Origin: Haematobia irritans
Taxonomy: Eukaryota; Arthropoda; Insecta; Diptera; Muscidae
Reading direction: 5' to 3'
Assembly (NCBI RefSeq): GCF_050003625.1
Contig: NC_134398.1
Location: forward strand, 81,500,003 to 81,564,002
DNA length: 64,000 nt
This document shows, piece after piece, positions 55,901-62,033 of this stretch (position 1 is the stretch's first letter; the number at the start of each line of letters is the position of its first letter). Under the pieces are notes generated by a model that was given only the letters and a program-made list of their open reading frames with translations, was not told the origin of the DNA and ran no database searches. The translations under genes and the position numbers were made by a program.

Positions 55901-57935
55901 ACAATCATATTGTGTAGTTGTGGACTTATGTATTTACTTCTGTATTTTGATTTTTTATTCTTTTTTGCATGTTATATATACAAATTTTTGTAGGTGTCAT
56001 ATGCTTCGAAACATTAAACGTGCAGTTATCTAATCATGGATGAGTATATCCGTTCCCAGCAAAAACTAGGTAACCACTTCTCATTACAATTTGCATTACC
56101 AGGAGTAAAGCTGTCATTACACATTACATTACATTGCGGTGAGTTACAATGACTAACTTGTAATGACAATAATAAATACTTCTTGGTAAATTTTTTTCTC
56201 AAAATGTAATGTAATGATAGCACCATAAGGTATAATTATTCACATAATTGAACATTTATTTAAAAAAAAAACTCAAAAAGAATATGTAATGTAACGGTAA
56301 TTCTGAAGATTATTCCGCTAATACCTCATTCACATTACACTTCCAAAATGCACTTTTACTAGATTTCAACTGTCATTTGCCTTATAAAAAGTAGATTTCA
56401 AATCTCGAAAATGTAGATTTCGAGCATAATGTGTATAGCCTATAAGGAATATTCTTCACGAATATTTCATAATAATTGTGTTTTAAGTTATTGACATTAC
56501 CATATTATGTTTTAAATAAATGCTTATATCAACGAATAAATGATTACATATTATGTTAGGTGATTATATGCTTTAAAAGCACTACTTATTTCATGGCCAA
56601 GTACTTTCCTCCTAGGACATGCGTATGTAAATGTAATCCGGAGCGATGGCAATTAATAAGTGGCTATTAATTTTTAAATAGACCCACCTACAAGATTACC
56701 GGGTAATGAGAGTTTTTGCTGGGTCAGGACTTAATTTTCCTTTTAAAAAGTATTTTTGCAATGCCTGTGCTTCAGGCATGGAAGGGAATTACTACTATTA
56801 ATTGGCGAATTAGAAGACATGTATCGAGGATCTGATCTGTGTGTTCTCAGAATTGATCTCATTTATTTGATTCATCTTGAAGATTGTGTATTTTTATAAT
56901 TTTGTCGAAAATGCTTGCATAGAAACCCAAGAGATTGCAAAATGTGATTTGTATTGAGATCTACGGAAAATACGATCTACCGAAAATCCCTGCTGCCAAA
57001 TATGTAATAGTAACTATTGATTCCCGAATTTATTCAGTTTTTAAGTAAAACTGCTTCATTACCATATCAACTGCACCTCAAAAAACATGATTATATTAAA
57101 TGTTTGTTAGTCAAATAAATATTTTAAAACAATAAATATACGAATCATTTATTTTGTTTGACCGCAATTTTATATTCAATTGAAATTAGCCAAATTTCTT
57201 CTGCGTACTTTGTAACGTAAACGTTTTTTTTTTTACCTATCTATTTAGCTTTAAAATCATATTGCATATACATGTGCTTATTTATGTGTTCATATTGTAG
57301 TTCTGCTAATCATACATATCCTACCTAAATAATTAAAATGTCTGCTGCAGGGATTTTTTTTTATTTTTTATTTAGCTTTAAAATCATATTGCATATACAT
57401 GTGCTTATTTATGTGTTCATATTGTAGTTCTGCTAATCATACATATCCTACCTAAATAATTAAAATGTCTGCTGCAGGGATTTTTTAATCCAGATACCAT
57501 ACTACAACTAATACAGAGCTTTTATTGCGCTAGAAACTAATACACACACACACACACACAAATAATACACTTTTACACATATATACAATTTTTAATCATG
57601 ATCCAACTAATTTTGTGTTTTTCTTTTCTTTTTCTTAAATAATTTAATATGTCTACAATGAATTTATAGGCGTGATGCAAGGTCCCCGTGGAAGATCATC
57701 ACACAGCATTCGAACCAACTCTGCAACAACAACAACCATACCCACCAATATCCCTCCCAACACAACATTTGCAACAACTTCCACAAGCTATCATCCAGAC
57801 GAAGCCATCTTCGACAATACTAACAGCTTTTCTCCAATGTATACATCAGCCTCACAATCCTCCTTCGGAAGTGTAAACTCTGTTGCAAACCTACAACCAT
57901 CGGTTGGCGGTTACAAACGTATCCCGGATAACTGA
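31739..57935 (+). CDS. Npc1a: NPC1 (Niemann-Pick C1) cholesterol transporter gene, spliced
   Basis: NPC1 is a 13-pass lysosomal membrane protein. It accepts cholesterol from NPC2 in its N-terminal domain and exports it; in flies the NPC1a form is needed for sterol supply and ecdysteroid synthesis. Exons: 31739-31909, 31967-32123, 32208-32284, 35698-35919, 35983-36175, optional 37365-37484, 41416-42041, 42106-43495, 47779-48651, then 49422-49510 or 57670-57935. All introns use GT-AG and all frames join. The length of 1265 codons (short form, without signal peptide) fits human NPC1 (1278). Domains in order: Cys-rich sterol-binding N-domain, Pro-rich linker, first membrane span, luminal loop, sterol-sensing domain, Cys-rich luminal loop, C-terminal membrane bundle. 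No coding damage was seen despite kilobases of transposons in the introns. The missing piece is the signal-peptide exon. Confidence 0.95.
31967..32123 (+). CDS. Npc1a: NPC1 exon: N-domain, cholesterol pocket
   Basis: It begins [20 protein letters not shown] and contains CPSCMANL and [12 protein letters not shown], the family signature CPSC...C-LTCSP(R/K)QS. It starts in phase 0 and ends in phase 1 at GTGAGT. The intron before it is only 57 bp. Confidence 0.95.
32208..32284 (+). CDS. Npc1a: NPC1 exon: N-domain, small exon
   Basis: 25-26 codons (phase 1 to 0) reading [20 protein letters not shown] then YKSCSQ before GTAAGT. It aligns with the YYVGQSFANAMYNAC segment of vertebrate NPC1. It has one NxT and one NxS/T glycosylation site. 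A 3.4-kb intron follows. Confidence 0.9.
32555..32670 (+). repeat. Snapback repeat, diverged partial copy 3
   Basis: AACAGGGAGCG, GCGATATTGAAATAAGTTGG, TTACAAAATTAACATTTTAT and ATGGATCTGCTACTCC match the centre of the 62766-63736 element (around 63030-63130) in the same orientation, up to the tRNA-like part. Confidence 0.75.
33830..34440 (-). mobile_element. 5'-truncated LINE (CR1/Jockey-like RT tail)
   Basis: On the - strand, about 125 codons of the C-terminal end of a non-LTR reverse transcriptase protein remain, down to a stop at 34066-34068. Motifs are [25 protein letters not shown], then [20 protein letters not shown]. One TGA splits them near 34174. The remaining sequence down to 33830 would be its 3' UTR. 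Severe 5' truncation is usual for LINE copies. Confidence 0.72.
34500..35130. repeat. Tandem ATATCTAAATCTGAACCGA repeat
   Basis: Units with ATATCTAAATCTGAACCG and GGGCGATACATATAT recur several times at about 150-bp spacing. The same family, in inverse, is at 53700-54060, 55325-55560 and 62280-62765. A SINE tail is inserted here. Confidence 0.65.
34849..34978 (-). mobile_element. 5'-truncated SINE copy
   Basis: This carries only the 3' part of the SINE (GTTAGGTTAGG, GGCAGCCCGATGTATCAGG, CACTTAGACTATTCAGTCC, GAGTGCTGCCCGATTCCATG). It lacks the tRNA-like head, as expected of a truncated reverse transcript. It interrupts the surrounding tandem repeat. Confidence 0.82.
35698..35919 (+). CDS. Npc1a: NPC1 exon: end of the sterol-binding domain
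   Basis: 74 codons, phase 0 to 0, from [20 protein letters not shown] to [10 protein letters not shown] before [25 protein letters not shown] corresponds to the LLCGKDADACNATNWIEYM region of human NPC1. The following intron is only 63 bp, a multiple of three, and free of stops. Confidence 0.95.
35983..36175 (+). CDS. Npc1a: NPC1 exon: Pro-rich linker and first membrane span
   Basis: It begins [15 protein letters not shown] (family CSCQDCSIVC), then a proline-rich linker ([12 protein letters not shown]) and a hydrophobic span [20 protein letters not shown]. It ends in phase 1 at GTAAAT in the following cytosolic loop. It can join the cassette exon or 41416 directly. Confidence 0.95.
37365..37484 (+). 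CDS. Npc1a: NPC1 cassette exon, probably optional
   Basis: A 120-bp exon between GGTAG and GTACGT, phase 1 at both ends, so inclusion or skipping keeps the frame. It encodes [20 protein letters not shown], then a Thr/Asn and acidic tail ([15 protein letters not shown]). It would lengthen the cytosolic loop between the first and second membrane segments by 40 residues; that loop is about this long in human NPC1 (near RKRYFVSEYTPIDS). It may therefore be constitutive. It is rich in Ser/Thr, a plausible phosphorylation region. Confidence 0.7.
38860..39600. repeat. Long AATTGA-rich foldback repeat
   Basis: About 740 bp dominated by AATTAATT, CAATTA and TTAATTG words in both directions. It belongs to the same group as 2000-2250, in an NPC1 intron. 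Confidence 0.5.
39620..40010. repeat. Diverged ~180-bp tandem repeat
   Basis: GTGCTA(C/T)GTTAGCTAACGAACTT occurs at about 39645 and 39820, with GTCAGTTAG, ACTGCTGAAATTTTTT and TTTACTTTCTG following in each unit. An inverse piece lies at 8655-8790. Overlapping frames on both strands are incidental. Confidence 0.7.
40290..40360 (-). repeat. SINE body fragment
   Basis: GGATAAGCTTTGAAACACTT and GAAATGTCACCAGCATAACC match the middle of the SINE at about 44590-44640. Head and tail are missing. Confidence 0.6.
40640..40935 (-). pseudogene. Gypsy-type integrase core fragment
   Basis: On the - strand a degraded frame shows [16 protein letters not shown] and GIKHLTT, followed by an altered HPAT...E segment. 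These are the second catalytic Asp and the Glu region of LTR-retrotransposon integrases. It has stops and lacks the N-terminal zinc finger and the rest of pol. It is an old insertion within an NPC1 intron. Confidence 0.72.
41416..42041 (+). CDS. Npc1a: NPC1 exon: second membrane span and luminal loop
   Basis: 626 bp, phase 1 to 0. The first part is a cytosolic acidic stretch ([20 protein letters not shown]). A membrane span follows ([20 protein letters not shown]), then the large luminal loop: [38 protein letters not shown] and LKDICFAPL, all strongly conserved with human NPC1. This loop binds NPC2 in the human protein. NxS/T glycosylation sites are visible. Confidence 0.97.
42106..43495 (+). 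CDS. Npc1a: NPC1 exon: sterol-sensing domain
   Basis: The largest exon, 1390 bp, phase 0 to 1. It completes the first large luminal loop, then has the family hallmark [13 protein letters not shown]. The five-span sterol-sensing domain follows ([38 protein letters not shown], the most conserved stretch). Next comes [15 protein letters not shown] and the second, Cys-rich luminal loop with [17 protein letters not shown]. The sterol-sensing domain senses or passes sterol within the membrane and is shared with SCAP, HMG-CoA reductase and Patched. No unusual substitution was seen in the conserved core. Confidence 0.98.
43560..44290 (-). mobile_element. 5'-truncated LINE tail with CTGAAGA-type 3' end
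   Basis: The last part of a non-LTR RT protein is readable on the - strand to a stop at 44095-44097: [27 protein letters not shown] and [15 protein letters not shown]. The 3' UTR then runs to about 43560 and includes CCTGAAGACGAGCATC, GATGTCTCGAAATATTGG, and an A/C-rich end. It differs in sequence from the LINE tail at 33830-34440. Confidence 0.68.
44429..44756 (-). mobile_element. Intact tRNA-derived SINE
   Basis: 328 bp, flanked by the 9-bp duplication ATGACAGTA (44420-44428 and 44757-44765). Read on the - strand, the head has an A-box-like TGGTGCAATGG (44732-44742) and a B-box-like GGATTCGATTC (44689-44699). These are polymerase III promoter elements of a tRNA ancestor. A unique body follows. 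The 3' tail ends in repeated CCTAACCTAA and contains 41 bases (44461-44501) identical to the 3' end of the LINE at 15219-20082 (19999-20039). Such a shared tail is how SINEs recruit LINE reverse transcriptase. Confidence 0.88.
44780..47605 (-). mobile_element. Jockey-like LINE, damaged
   Basis: 2826 bp flanked by the 12-bp duplication TGCTATTGTTGT (44768-44779 and 47606-47617). The - strand carries ORF2 in pieces. The 3' end (44780 side) ends near GTTATAACAACA, next to a CAA-rich target. The copy seems to begin at or just before ORF2, so it is 5'-truncated. The SINE at 44429-44756 lies just 23 bp beyond its 3' end. Confidence 0.85.
45225..47480 (-). pseudogene. Jockey-like ORF2: zinc finger, endonuclease, RT remnants
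   Basis: In order on the - strand: a Cys-rich segment ([21 protein letters not shown]) near 47410-47310, and an APE endonuclease ([23 protein letters not shown], then ASDHLLI). A basic linker follows, then RT ([45 protein letters not shown]). The catalytic tyrosine of the YADD box is a stop codon (reads [10 protein letters not shown] near 45610). The segment with the PQGG motif is deleted. The C-terminal region continues with [18 protein letters not shown] (45550-45225). Several frameshifts and stops make it dead. Confidence 0.85.
47779..48651 (+). CDS. Npc1a: NPC1 exon: C-terminal membrane bundle
   Basis: 873 bp, phase 1 to 1. It begins [10 protein letters not shown] (end of the Cys-rich luminal loop) and [13 protein letters not shown], with KAGHAAYG. 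It then has [15 protein letters not shown], the last membrane bundle ([30 protein letters not shown]) and [17 protein letters not shown]. It ends [20 protein letters not shown] then LPVLLSYIG. Conservation with human NPC1 is very high. The phase-1 donor GTAAGT can be joined to either of two terminal exons. Confidence 0.98.
49422..49510 (+). CDS. Npc1a: NPC1 terminal exon, short C-terminus
   Basis: Acceptor TTGCAG; it joins 48651 in phase 1 to give [20 protein letters not shown], then [12 protein letters not shown] and TAA (49508-49510). It resembles the human tail start (SYIGPSVNKAK). GTAAGA at 49499 could instead be a donor, but the candidate downstream acceptors I checked (49752, 49979) give no convincing protein, so I take the stop as real. 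The tail lacks both a YxxPhi and the dileucine (LLNF) lysosomal motif of human NPC1. Confidence 0.75.
49511..50644. other. Unassigned intronic DNA
   Basis: A purine-rich A-tract near 49590 and low-complexity CCACACCACACC around 49878. No gene or transposon recognised. Confidence 0.45.
50645..51826 (-). mobile_element. mariner, second family
   Basis: The inverted ends are AGTCCCCGGTCT (50645) and AGACCGGGGACT (ending 51826), with TA on both sides (50643-50644, 51827-51828). 1182 bp. It is unrelated in sequence to the ends of the other mariners in the window. Its transposase frame is broken in several places. Confidence 0.88.
50681..51662 (-). pseudogene. mariner transposase, broken, first catalytic Asp lost
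   Basis: The probable start ATG is at 51662-51660; a frameshift follows within a few codons. Next come [19 protein letters not shown] and the DNA-binding segment [18 protein letters not shown]. The catalytic region reads [12 protein letters not shown], where mariners have VDETW, so the first Asp is Asn. [10 protein letters not shown] (second Asp) is kept. The third block ([12 protein letters not shown]) is there but out of frame. The tail is [17 protein letters not shown], with a stop at 50681-50683. It cannot be active even apart from its frameshifts. Confidence 0.85.
52119..52205 (-). pseudogene. LINE endonuclease scrap
   Basis: The - strand frame reads [20 protein letters not shown] then SPELNG, matching [19 protein letters not shown] of the LINE ORF2 at about 16865-16930. 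It shows that the stop there replaced a Glu codon in a relative. Only about 29 codons remain. Confidence 0.75.
52341..52531. repeat. Dispersed repeat, copy 2
   Basis: Collinear with 3541-3734; see that entry. No coding potential. Confidence 0.6.
52686..52770. repeat. Short repeat related to 61552-61668
   Basis: GAGAAGGAATATGATCACTCC and TGTTTCAAGA resemble the GAGAAGAAATATGATCACCCC end of the small MITE at 61552-61668. Confidence 0.45.
52949..53715 (-). pseudogene. Gypsy-type integrase C-terminal fragment
   Basis: On the - strand: a catalytic Asp block ([16 protein letters not shown]), an altered Glu block ([15 protein letters not shown]) with stops between, then the C-terminal GPY/F-like segment [37 protein letters not shown] Ser/Glu-rich tail ([21 protein letters not shown]) runs to a stop at 52949-52951. 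This is the 3' end of an LTR-retrotransposon pol gene. No LTR was recognised beside it. Confidence 0.78.
53716..54070. repeat. Tandem TTAGATATAGCTCCCATATA repeat, left part
   Basis: TTCAGATTTAGATATAGCTCC recurs about every 120-150 bp. The stretch continues beyond the mariner at 55325-55560 (TATTGCCCGATTTTTACAAA), so the mariner split it. Confidence 0.65.
54076..55322 (-). mobile_element. mariner, longer copy of the 22905 family
   Basis: The inverted ends are CGAGGGCGGTTCGAAAACTT at 54076 and AAGTTTCCGAACTGCCCTCG at 55322, with TA on both sides (54074-54075; 55323-55324). 1247 bp, close to full mariner length; a small internal deletion remains. Confidence 0.92.
54142..55144 (-). pseudogene. 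mariner transposase, D,D34D type, frameshifted
   Basis: ATG at 55144 ([17 protein letters not shown]), then the helix-turn-helix halves ([37 protein letters not shown]). The catalytic motifs [22 protein letters not shown] and [15 protein letters not shown] are all present. After KKAK the frame slips, and a short deletion removes the segment between the GDFKG and YYCNLLDQ codons. Another frameshift follows the NLKKN codons; the original end (EVSGDYIEK, stop 54142-54144) survives in another frame. Not functional. Confidence 0.9.
55325..56054. repeat. Continuation of the tandem repeat, then unassigned DNA
   Basis: Roughly 55325-55560 continues the repeat unit interrupted by the mariner. The remainder shows no gene. 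Confidence 0.45.
56055..56723. mobile_element. CCCAGCAAAAAC-TIR MITE
   Basis: CCCAGCAAAAAC at 56055 is matched by GTTTTTGCTGGG ending at 56723. Inside, TCATTAC/GTAATGA words recur in both orientations (CATTACACATTACATTACAT, AATGTAATGTAATGA). About 669 bp, no ORF and no clear target duplication. Confidence 0.7.
56724..57243. other. Unassigned intronic DNA
   Basis: AT-rich, nothing recognised. Confidence 0.45.
57244..57487. repeat. 127-bp tandem duplication before the last exon
   Basis: TTTAGCTTTAAAATCATATT begins both units (57244 and 57371), and both run through AATGTCTGCTGCAGGGATTTT. I see essentially no differences between the two units except in their T-runs, so the duplication is recent. 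CTGCTGCAG in each unit looks like a splice acceptor. Confidence 0.93.
57541..57560. repeat. (CA)n microsatellite
   Basis: About ten CA units shortly upstream of the last NPC1 exon. Confidence 0.9.
57670..57935 (+). CDS. Npc1a: NPC1 terminal exon, long C-terminus with YKRI motif
   Basis: Acceptor TTATAG; it joins 48651 in phase 1, giving SYIG then [17 protein letters not shown] and 88 codons to TGA (57933-57935). It is a Ser/Thr/Asn-rich cytosolic tail ending [22 protein letters not shown] in two parts: [12 protein letters not shown] and [14 protein letters not shown] fits YxxPhi, the tyrosine signal read by AP adaptors for endosome/lysosome sorting. It follows the short terminal exon by 8.2 kb and cannot be joined to it in frame (49498 is phase 0 and would meet GCG TGA). 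The two exons are therefore alternatives. Confidence 0.7.
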
Positions 57936-60834
57936 TGCCCACCCATCACCGATAGTTCAGTTGTCTAATAGCAGCAAACGCAAATCAACAGAACTAAACG
58001 AACATTGGCTGAGCCATTTTTATATATTTATCCGAGTATTATATGAGAAAAACAAAAACCTGAAAGAGTTATTTTACAACAGAACTGAAGTTCAATGCGA
58101 ACATCCCGCTAGAGAGACGTAGCTTTGAAATAGTAAACAGCATATCTTTTATAATTTGTTGCCGATGTTTCATAATGAACTTAATTAAGTGAATTTTATA
58201 ACAATTCTCACCCTGTATCTCCCTCCATTATCTCATTTTTTTTCTATTTGTAGTTTTAGATATATACCTCCTCTATTCCTATTTCTATTTATTTGCTATT
58301 TTCCCCATAAAGGCTTTGAAAGAAGTGCATCCTTTTAGTTTTATATAAATCAATGAACCTGCGTGAAAATCAAATGAAGTATATTTTTTATAATATATAT
58401 GTATATGGAAACTATTTACTTATGTACTATGTAATTGTGTAAAAAATAGGAAACCTCCAACGTAGTATAAATAATAAAAAGCCTTTAGTGTCATGCCAAC
58501 AATTTCTTTCGCATTTCTCATGGACATCTTCAATGATTTATTTCATAGATTTTCGCTTTTAGATTGCTTCTGTTTATTCACTTAATTTATATTTATTCAA
58601 TAATTCCAAACAAATCTAAGTTGTATTATTGATTTGTTGCAAAATTTATTTCAAATCAAAGGACCTTTTGTTATTATGATTTTCTTGTTAAGGTCATGAT
58701 TATAGGTCAATAATTTTAATTAGTTCACTAGTTTAATTCTATTACTATGTCATAACTTGATCTGCACAACATTATAATATGGGTCATTTTCGTGTGGTAA
58801 GATTTGAAATTATTCATGTTTATTGCTGCCGCTATGTGATTTCCAACTTGTATACTATTGGGCAAGTGTATATGATTTTAATAAAATTTATGGCTATGTT
58901 CAGAAATTAATTAGTATTAAATTGTATTTTTATGTTTTGCTTAGCATACAGTTTACCTTTCTAATTTCTTTGTAAAATCAAAAGCATATTTTCAATTTAT
59001 ATTAATGATATTTTTGCAATTATTAGCATTTCATGTGATGACATAGTGTATTAAAAATTCCAAATGAATTTTGTTGGCATTAAGACTCAATATGCTTGAA
59101 TGTAATCTCCACAAAATATCAGGGACAATTTATTTAGTTGTACTTCTTTTGTAACTCTTACAACAACTGTTCAATAATGACCTTCACATTTATTTGCCCA
59201 ACAAACGTCTATAAGATGTACCCGTAATCAATTAAACACAGGTACAACGGAGAATGGTTAATCAATGATGATCGATATTTGTGAAATACACATAGAAATG
59301 TATTGTATCCGAAGAAGACGAAAAACTACAACAACAGATAATGTTATGGAATAACAGTGTATAAGACGTTATACAAATCGTTATTAAGTAAACCCTAATA
59401 CTTGTTTATATGCATATATGAACAACACCAAATAAAATGAAGTCAAAGTGAAAAGAAAAACAACCATCATTAATAATAATAAAAAAATACTTTGTTTGTA
59501 GAACTAAGAAATAGATAAAACATTTCCTAAATGTCTACGTGAAAAACTAAAACAAAAACACTAACTACTGCTGTAGCTTGTAAAAAATGGGAGCAGGCAT
59601 AAGTAATGCAAACGGAAAAAGATGCAAAAATTTAAAAAAAATGCAAAAATTCAAATTGTAAAAAACAAAACAACAGCAACTGAAACTGGTGAAGTTTTTA
59701 ATTGAATACAATAACAAAAAAGTATTTATAAAGCATAGACACTGACGCATATAAACACACACCCACAGCCCATGTTCACAATAAACGTTCAGAATTGCAA
59801 AATAGCATTGGCGTATCTGTGATCACGTCCCCATGATTTTCCATGGAATTTGAAATCTAACATATTCTTTGACTGCGAATTAATGGATTATTTCTTTAAC
59901 CTAAAAGTCTACTATTTACTCCTATGTTATTCTCTATATTTTGGTATCCGCTGGATCGAATTTATAAGAGATATCTTAATAATCAATATCTAACATTTTT
60001 ACGAAGCTGTTATGTTTCTCTTATTTATGGTGTGTCTGTCGCTTTTGGTCCTACACGGAGGCATCTATATGCATATATAACCTATTAAGTATATAAATCA
60101 AAGATCGGCAGATACAAAACTACATTATTAGGGTTATGGGCCATGTTTTCCTCATTAACAAATTGTTTTCATATAGTGTACATTTTGGACTAATCCAATG
60201 AAAGTGAATACAAATGTCCGAAAATGACATTGGTTGTGCGTGTGTGAATGTGTTTGTGTAATCTCGATGTGGCCTTCAGAATATATATTTTTATTTTGAG
60301 AATAGTTGCATTATTTAAATGATTTAAAACCAATAAATTTAATACAATTAGATACACTTGATTATTATGCGTATAAAAATATGTAATAACAATAATTATA
60401 ATAAATGAAATCGATGATCACTTAGTTCCAATTAACAATATATGTTATATATATAAAATACCAAAACAAATAACCGAATCAGAACAACTTAAATATTTTG
60501 GTTAAGGAATCTTTTGTAATATGTATGTGTAAATTTTATAAACTACCTACAAAACATGTGTGGAAAACTCCAAAGTTTACCTTAGTTGAACAAAGTATAT
60601 ATATTTGTTTTGGATTTGGTACGCCTCATCTTACTCTTTGGGCGTCTCAAACAAAACGAACAGTAACGATATATATTCTCTTTCTTTTGTATTAATGAAC
60701 TTTAGTTTTAGGATCAAAATAAAATAAGGAAAACCAACTGAATGTGTGATTGAAAAATATACTTGTGATTTTGTTTTATTTTGGAAATGGGTGAATGTCC
60801 AATGGGTTTGTATTTACTCAAGGTGTATTTGTTC
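57936..60834. other. Probable NPC1 3' UTR and intergenic DNA
   Basis: No further gene found. Poly(A)-signal-like AATAAA stands at about 59432 (CCAAATAAAATG) and 59780, and a weaker AATAATAAAAA at about 58469. Which is used cannot be told from sequence. Confidence 0.5.
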
Positions 60835-60900
60835 ACTCAAAATAAAGTGACCCCTTCTTTAAGTTAAAATAAACTAATTTCGAAGAAAGTTGAACTTGAA
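60835..60900. repeat. End fragment of the CACCCAGAAAAA-TIR element
   Basis: AAAGTGACCCCTTCTTTAAG and GAAGAAAGTTGAACTT match the left end of the element at 25327 (AAAAGTGACCACTTCTTTAAG). Only this scrap is present. Confidence 0.6.
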
Positions 60901-60914
60901 TTTTTATTTGTTTG

Positions 60915-61273
60915 TGGTCGATCTAGTCTACGCCAAAAACTTCAAGGGCAACAAGAGCTACTGGGTTCCAGGAGAAATCATAGAAAGAATTGGTAAAGTA
61001 ATCTATAATACACTCATCGACGTTGGAGACAAAAAGATACTCGTCAGAGCACACGCCGACCAACTTCGAACAAGAACCGCAGATATTTCATGCGATGAAA
61101 CCACTTCGACAGGATTACCTCTAGACTTTCTACTGGATGAATTCAAGATTACACCTACTCATCAGAATGAAGACTTTACTACACCACCATCTTCACCAAA
61201 CTGGGCTCCTCAACGTATAGTATCCAGAAGACAGCCAGTGGAACCAGTATCGCGGTCTCCGCTTCAAATCTAA
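60915..61273 (+). pseudogene. Gypsy-type integrase C-terminal tail
   Basis: It reads VYAKNFKGNKSYWVPGEI, IERIGKVIYNTLIDVGDKK and RAHADQLRTR. This is the GPY/F-type module at the end of gypsy-group integrases, where it binds DNA or chromatin. A Pro/Ser/Thr-rich tail (TTPPSSPNWAPQ) then runs to TAA. About 120 codons are uninterrupted, but the catalytic core is absent. It differs in sequence from the fragment at 52949-53715. Confidence 0.78.
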
Positions 61274-61282
61274 AGAGGGAGA

Positions 61283-61526
61283 TGTTAGGGGGTAACCCTG
61301 CAATCATAAACATAATAATTCGCAACAGCGATAATACTGAAATTGCTAGACAAGGATAGCAATAAAGCAAAAACTGACGCGCACAAAGCAACACGTTCAA
61401 CCGCGGTTTTCAGCGTTTCTATTATTGTGTAGTTTTACCATTGTTAAGAAGAATAAGAATAAACACTTTACTTTATATTGTTAACATTAACAATCATAGT
61501 CTTTTATTTAACATAAAAGCACAACA
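61283..61526 (+). repeat. LTR, 244 bp
   Basis: It begins TGTTAGGGGG right after the polypurine tract and ends CACAACA, so TGTT/AACA form the short inverted ends. AATAAA lies at 61361-61366. The right border is inferred from this pairing only, as no second LTR is in the window. Confidence 0.6.
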
Positions 61527-61551
61527 ATTAGGAAGAATGCATTCCTATATT

Positions 61552-61668
61552 TACACTCAGAGAAGAAATATGATCACCCCAACCCTCAAGAGCAAAATGT
61601 TATTTTGGAGTTTAAATATTGTGCTCTTGAAACAGGTTTGTGGTTATCATATTCCTTCACTGGGTGTA
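61552..61668. mobile_element. Tiny MITE, about 117 bp
   Basis: ACACTCAGAGAAGAAATATG at the left end pairs with CATATTCCTTCACTGGGTGT at the right; GAGCAAAAT/GCTCTTGAAAC words lie inside. No coding content. Confidence 0.6.
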
Positions 61669-61670
61669 AG

Positions 61671-61900
61671 TACAATGAAAAAAATATTGTCGAGAGGCCA
61701 AAGATTTCATGTACTTAAAATGCGAATGCGAATTTTGCTTAGAATAGAAGACGAATTTCTCTCATGTAAAGTTTCATTCCTTGTCCAAAAGTCGATAAAC
61801 TATTCAATGATGCCGTTTTGTCTTTATAGTTAAGTCATTCGACTTAGAAGTAGGGATATTTTTTTTTTCAAAATTCTTCAAAATTTATGAAATCGTTTAA
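61671..61900. mobile_element. CACTGAA-TIR MITE, truncated copy 3
   Basis: AATATTGTCGAGAGGCCAAA, TTTCATGTACTTAAAATGCG and CCTTGTCCAAAAGTCGATAA correspond to the first third of the MITE at 26011-26666. The rest is missing. Confidence 0.7.
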
Positions 61901-62033
61901 ACCCTTGACCCGAATTTTTATCGGTATCGCTAATTTTTTCTTTTAATCATGTTGAAGTCATTTAGGATGCGTCTAGCCAAAATTTCGGGTTGCCACGCCC
62001 ATTCGTTTGTCGGTATTAGGTTTTATTGGATTG

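Larger units (their letters stand above)
48652..57669. other. Last NPC1 intron (long form), 9 kb
   Basis: It contains the alternative short terminal exon, a mariner (50645-51826), a scrap of LINE endonuclease (52119-52205), a repeat (52341-52531), a gypsy-type integrase fragment (52949-53715), tandem TTAGATATAGCTCCC repeats, a second mariner (54076-55322), a MITE (56055-56723), and a recent 127-bp duplication. No gene of its own was seen in 48760-49420 or 49520-50640. Confidence 0.8.
60901..61526 (+). mobile_element. 3' end of an LTR retrotransposon (gypsy-type)
   Basis: In order: the C-terminal end of pol (to TAA 61271-61273), a polypurine tract AAAGAGGGAGA (61272-61282), then an LTR. Everything 5' of the integrase tail is missing. 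Confidence 0.78.

Noticed and set aside
57688..57876. Q/P-rich frame overlapping the last NPC1 exon
   Set aside because: From the acceptor at 57669 this frame hits TGA at once; the other frame joins 48651 correctly.
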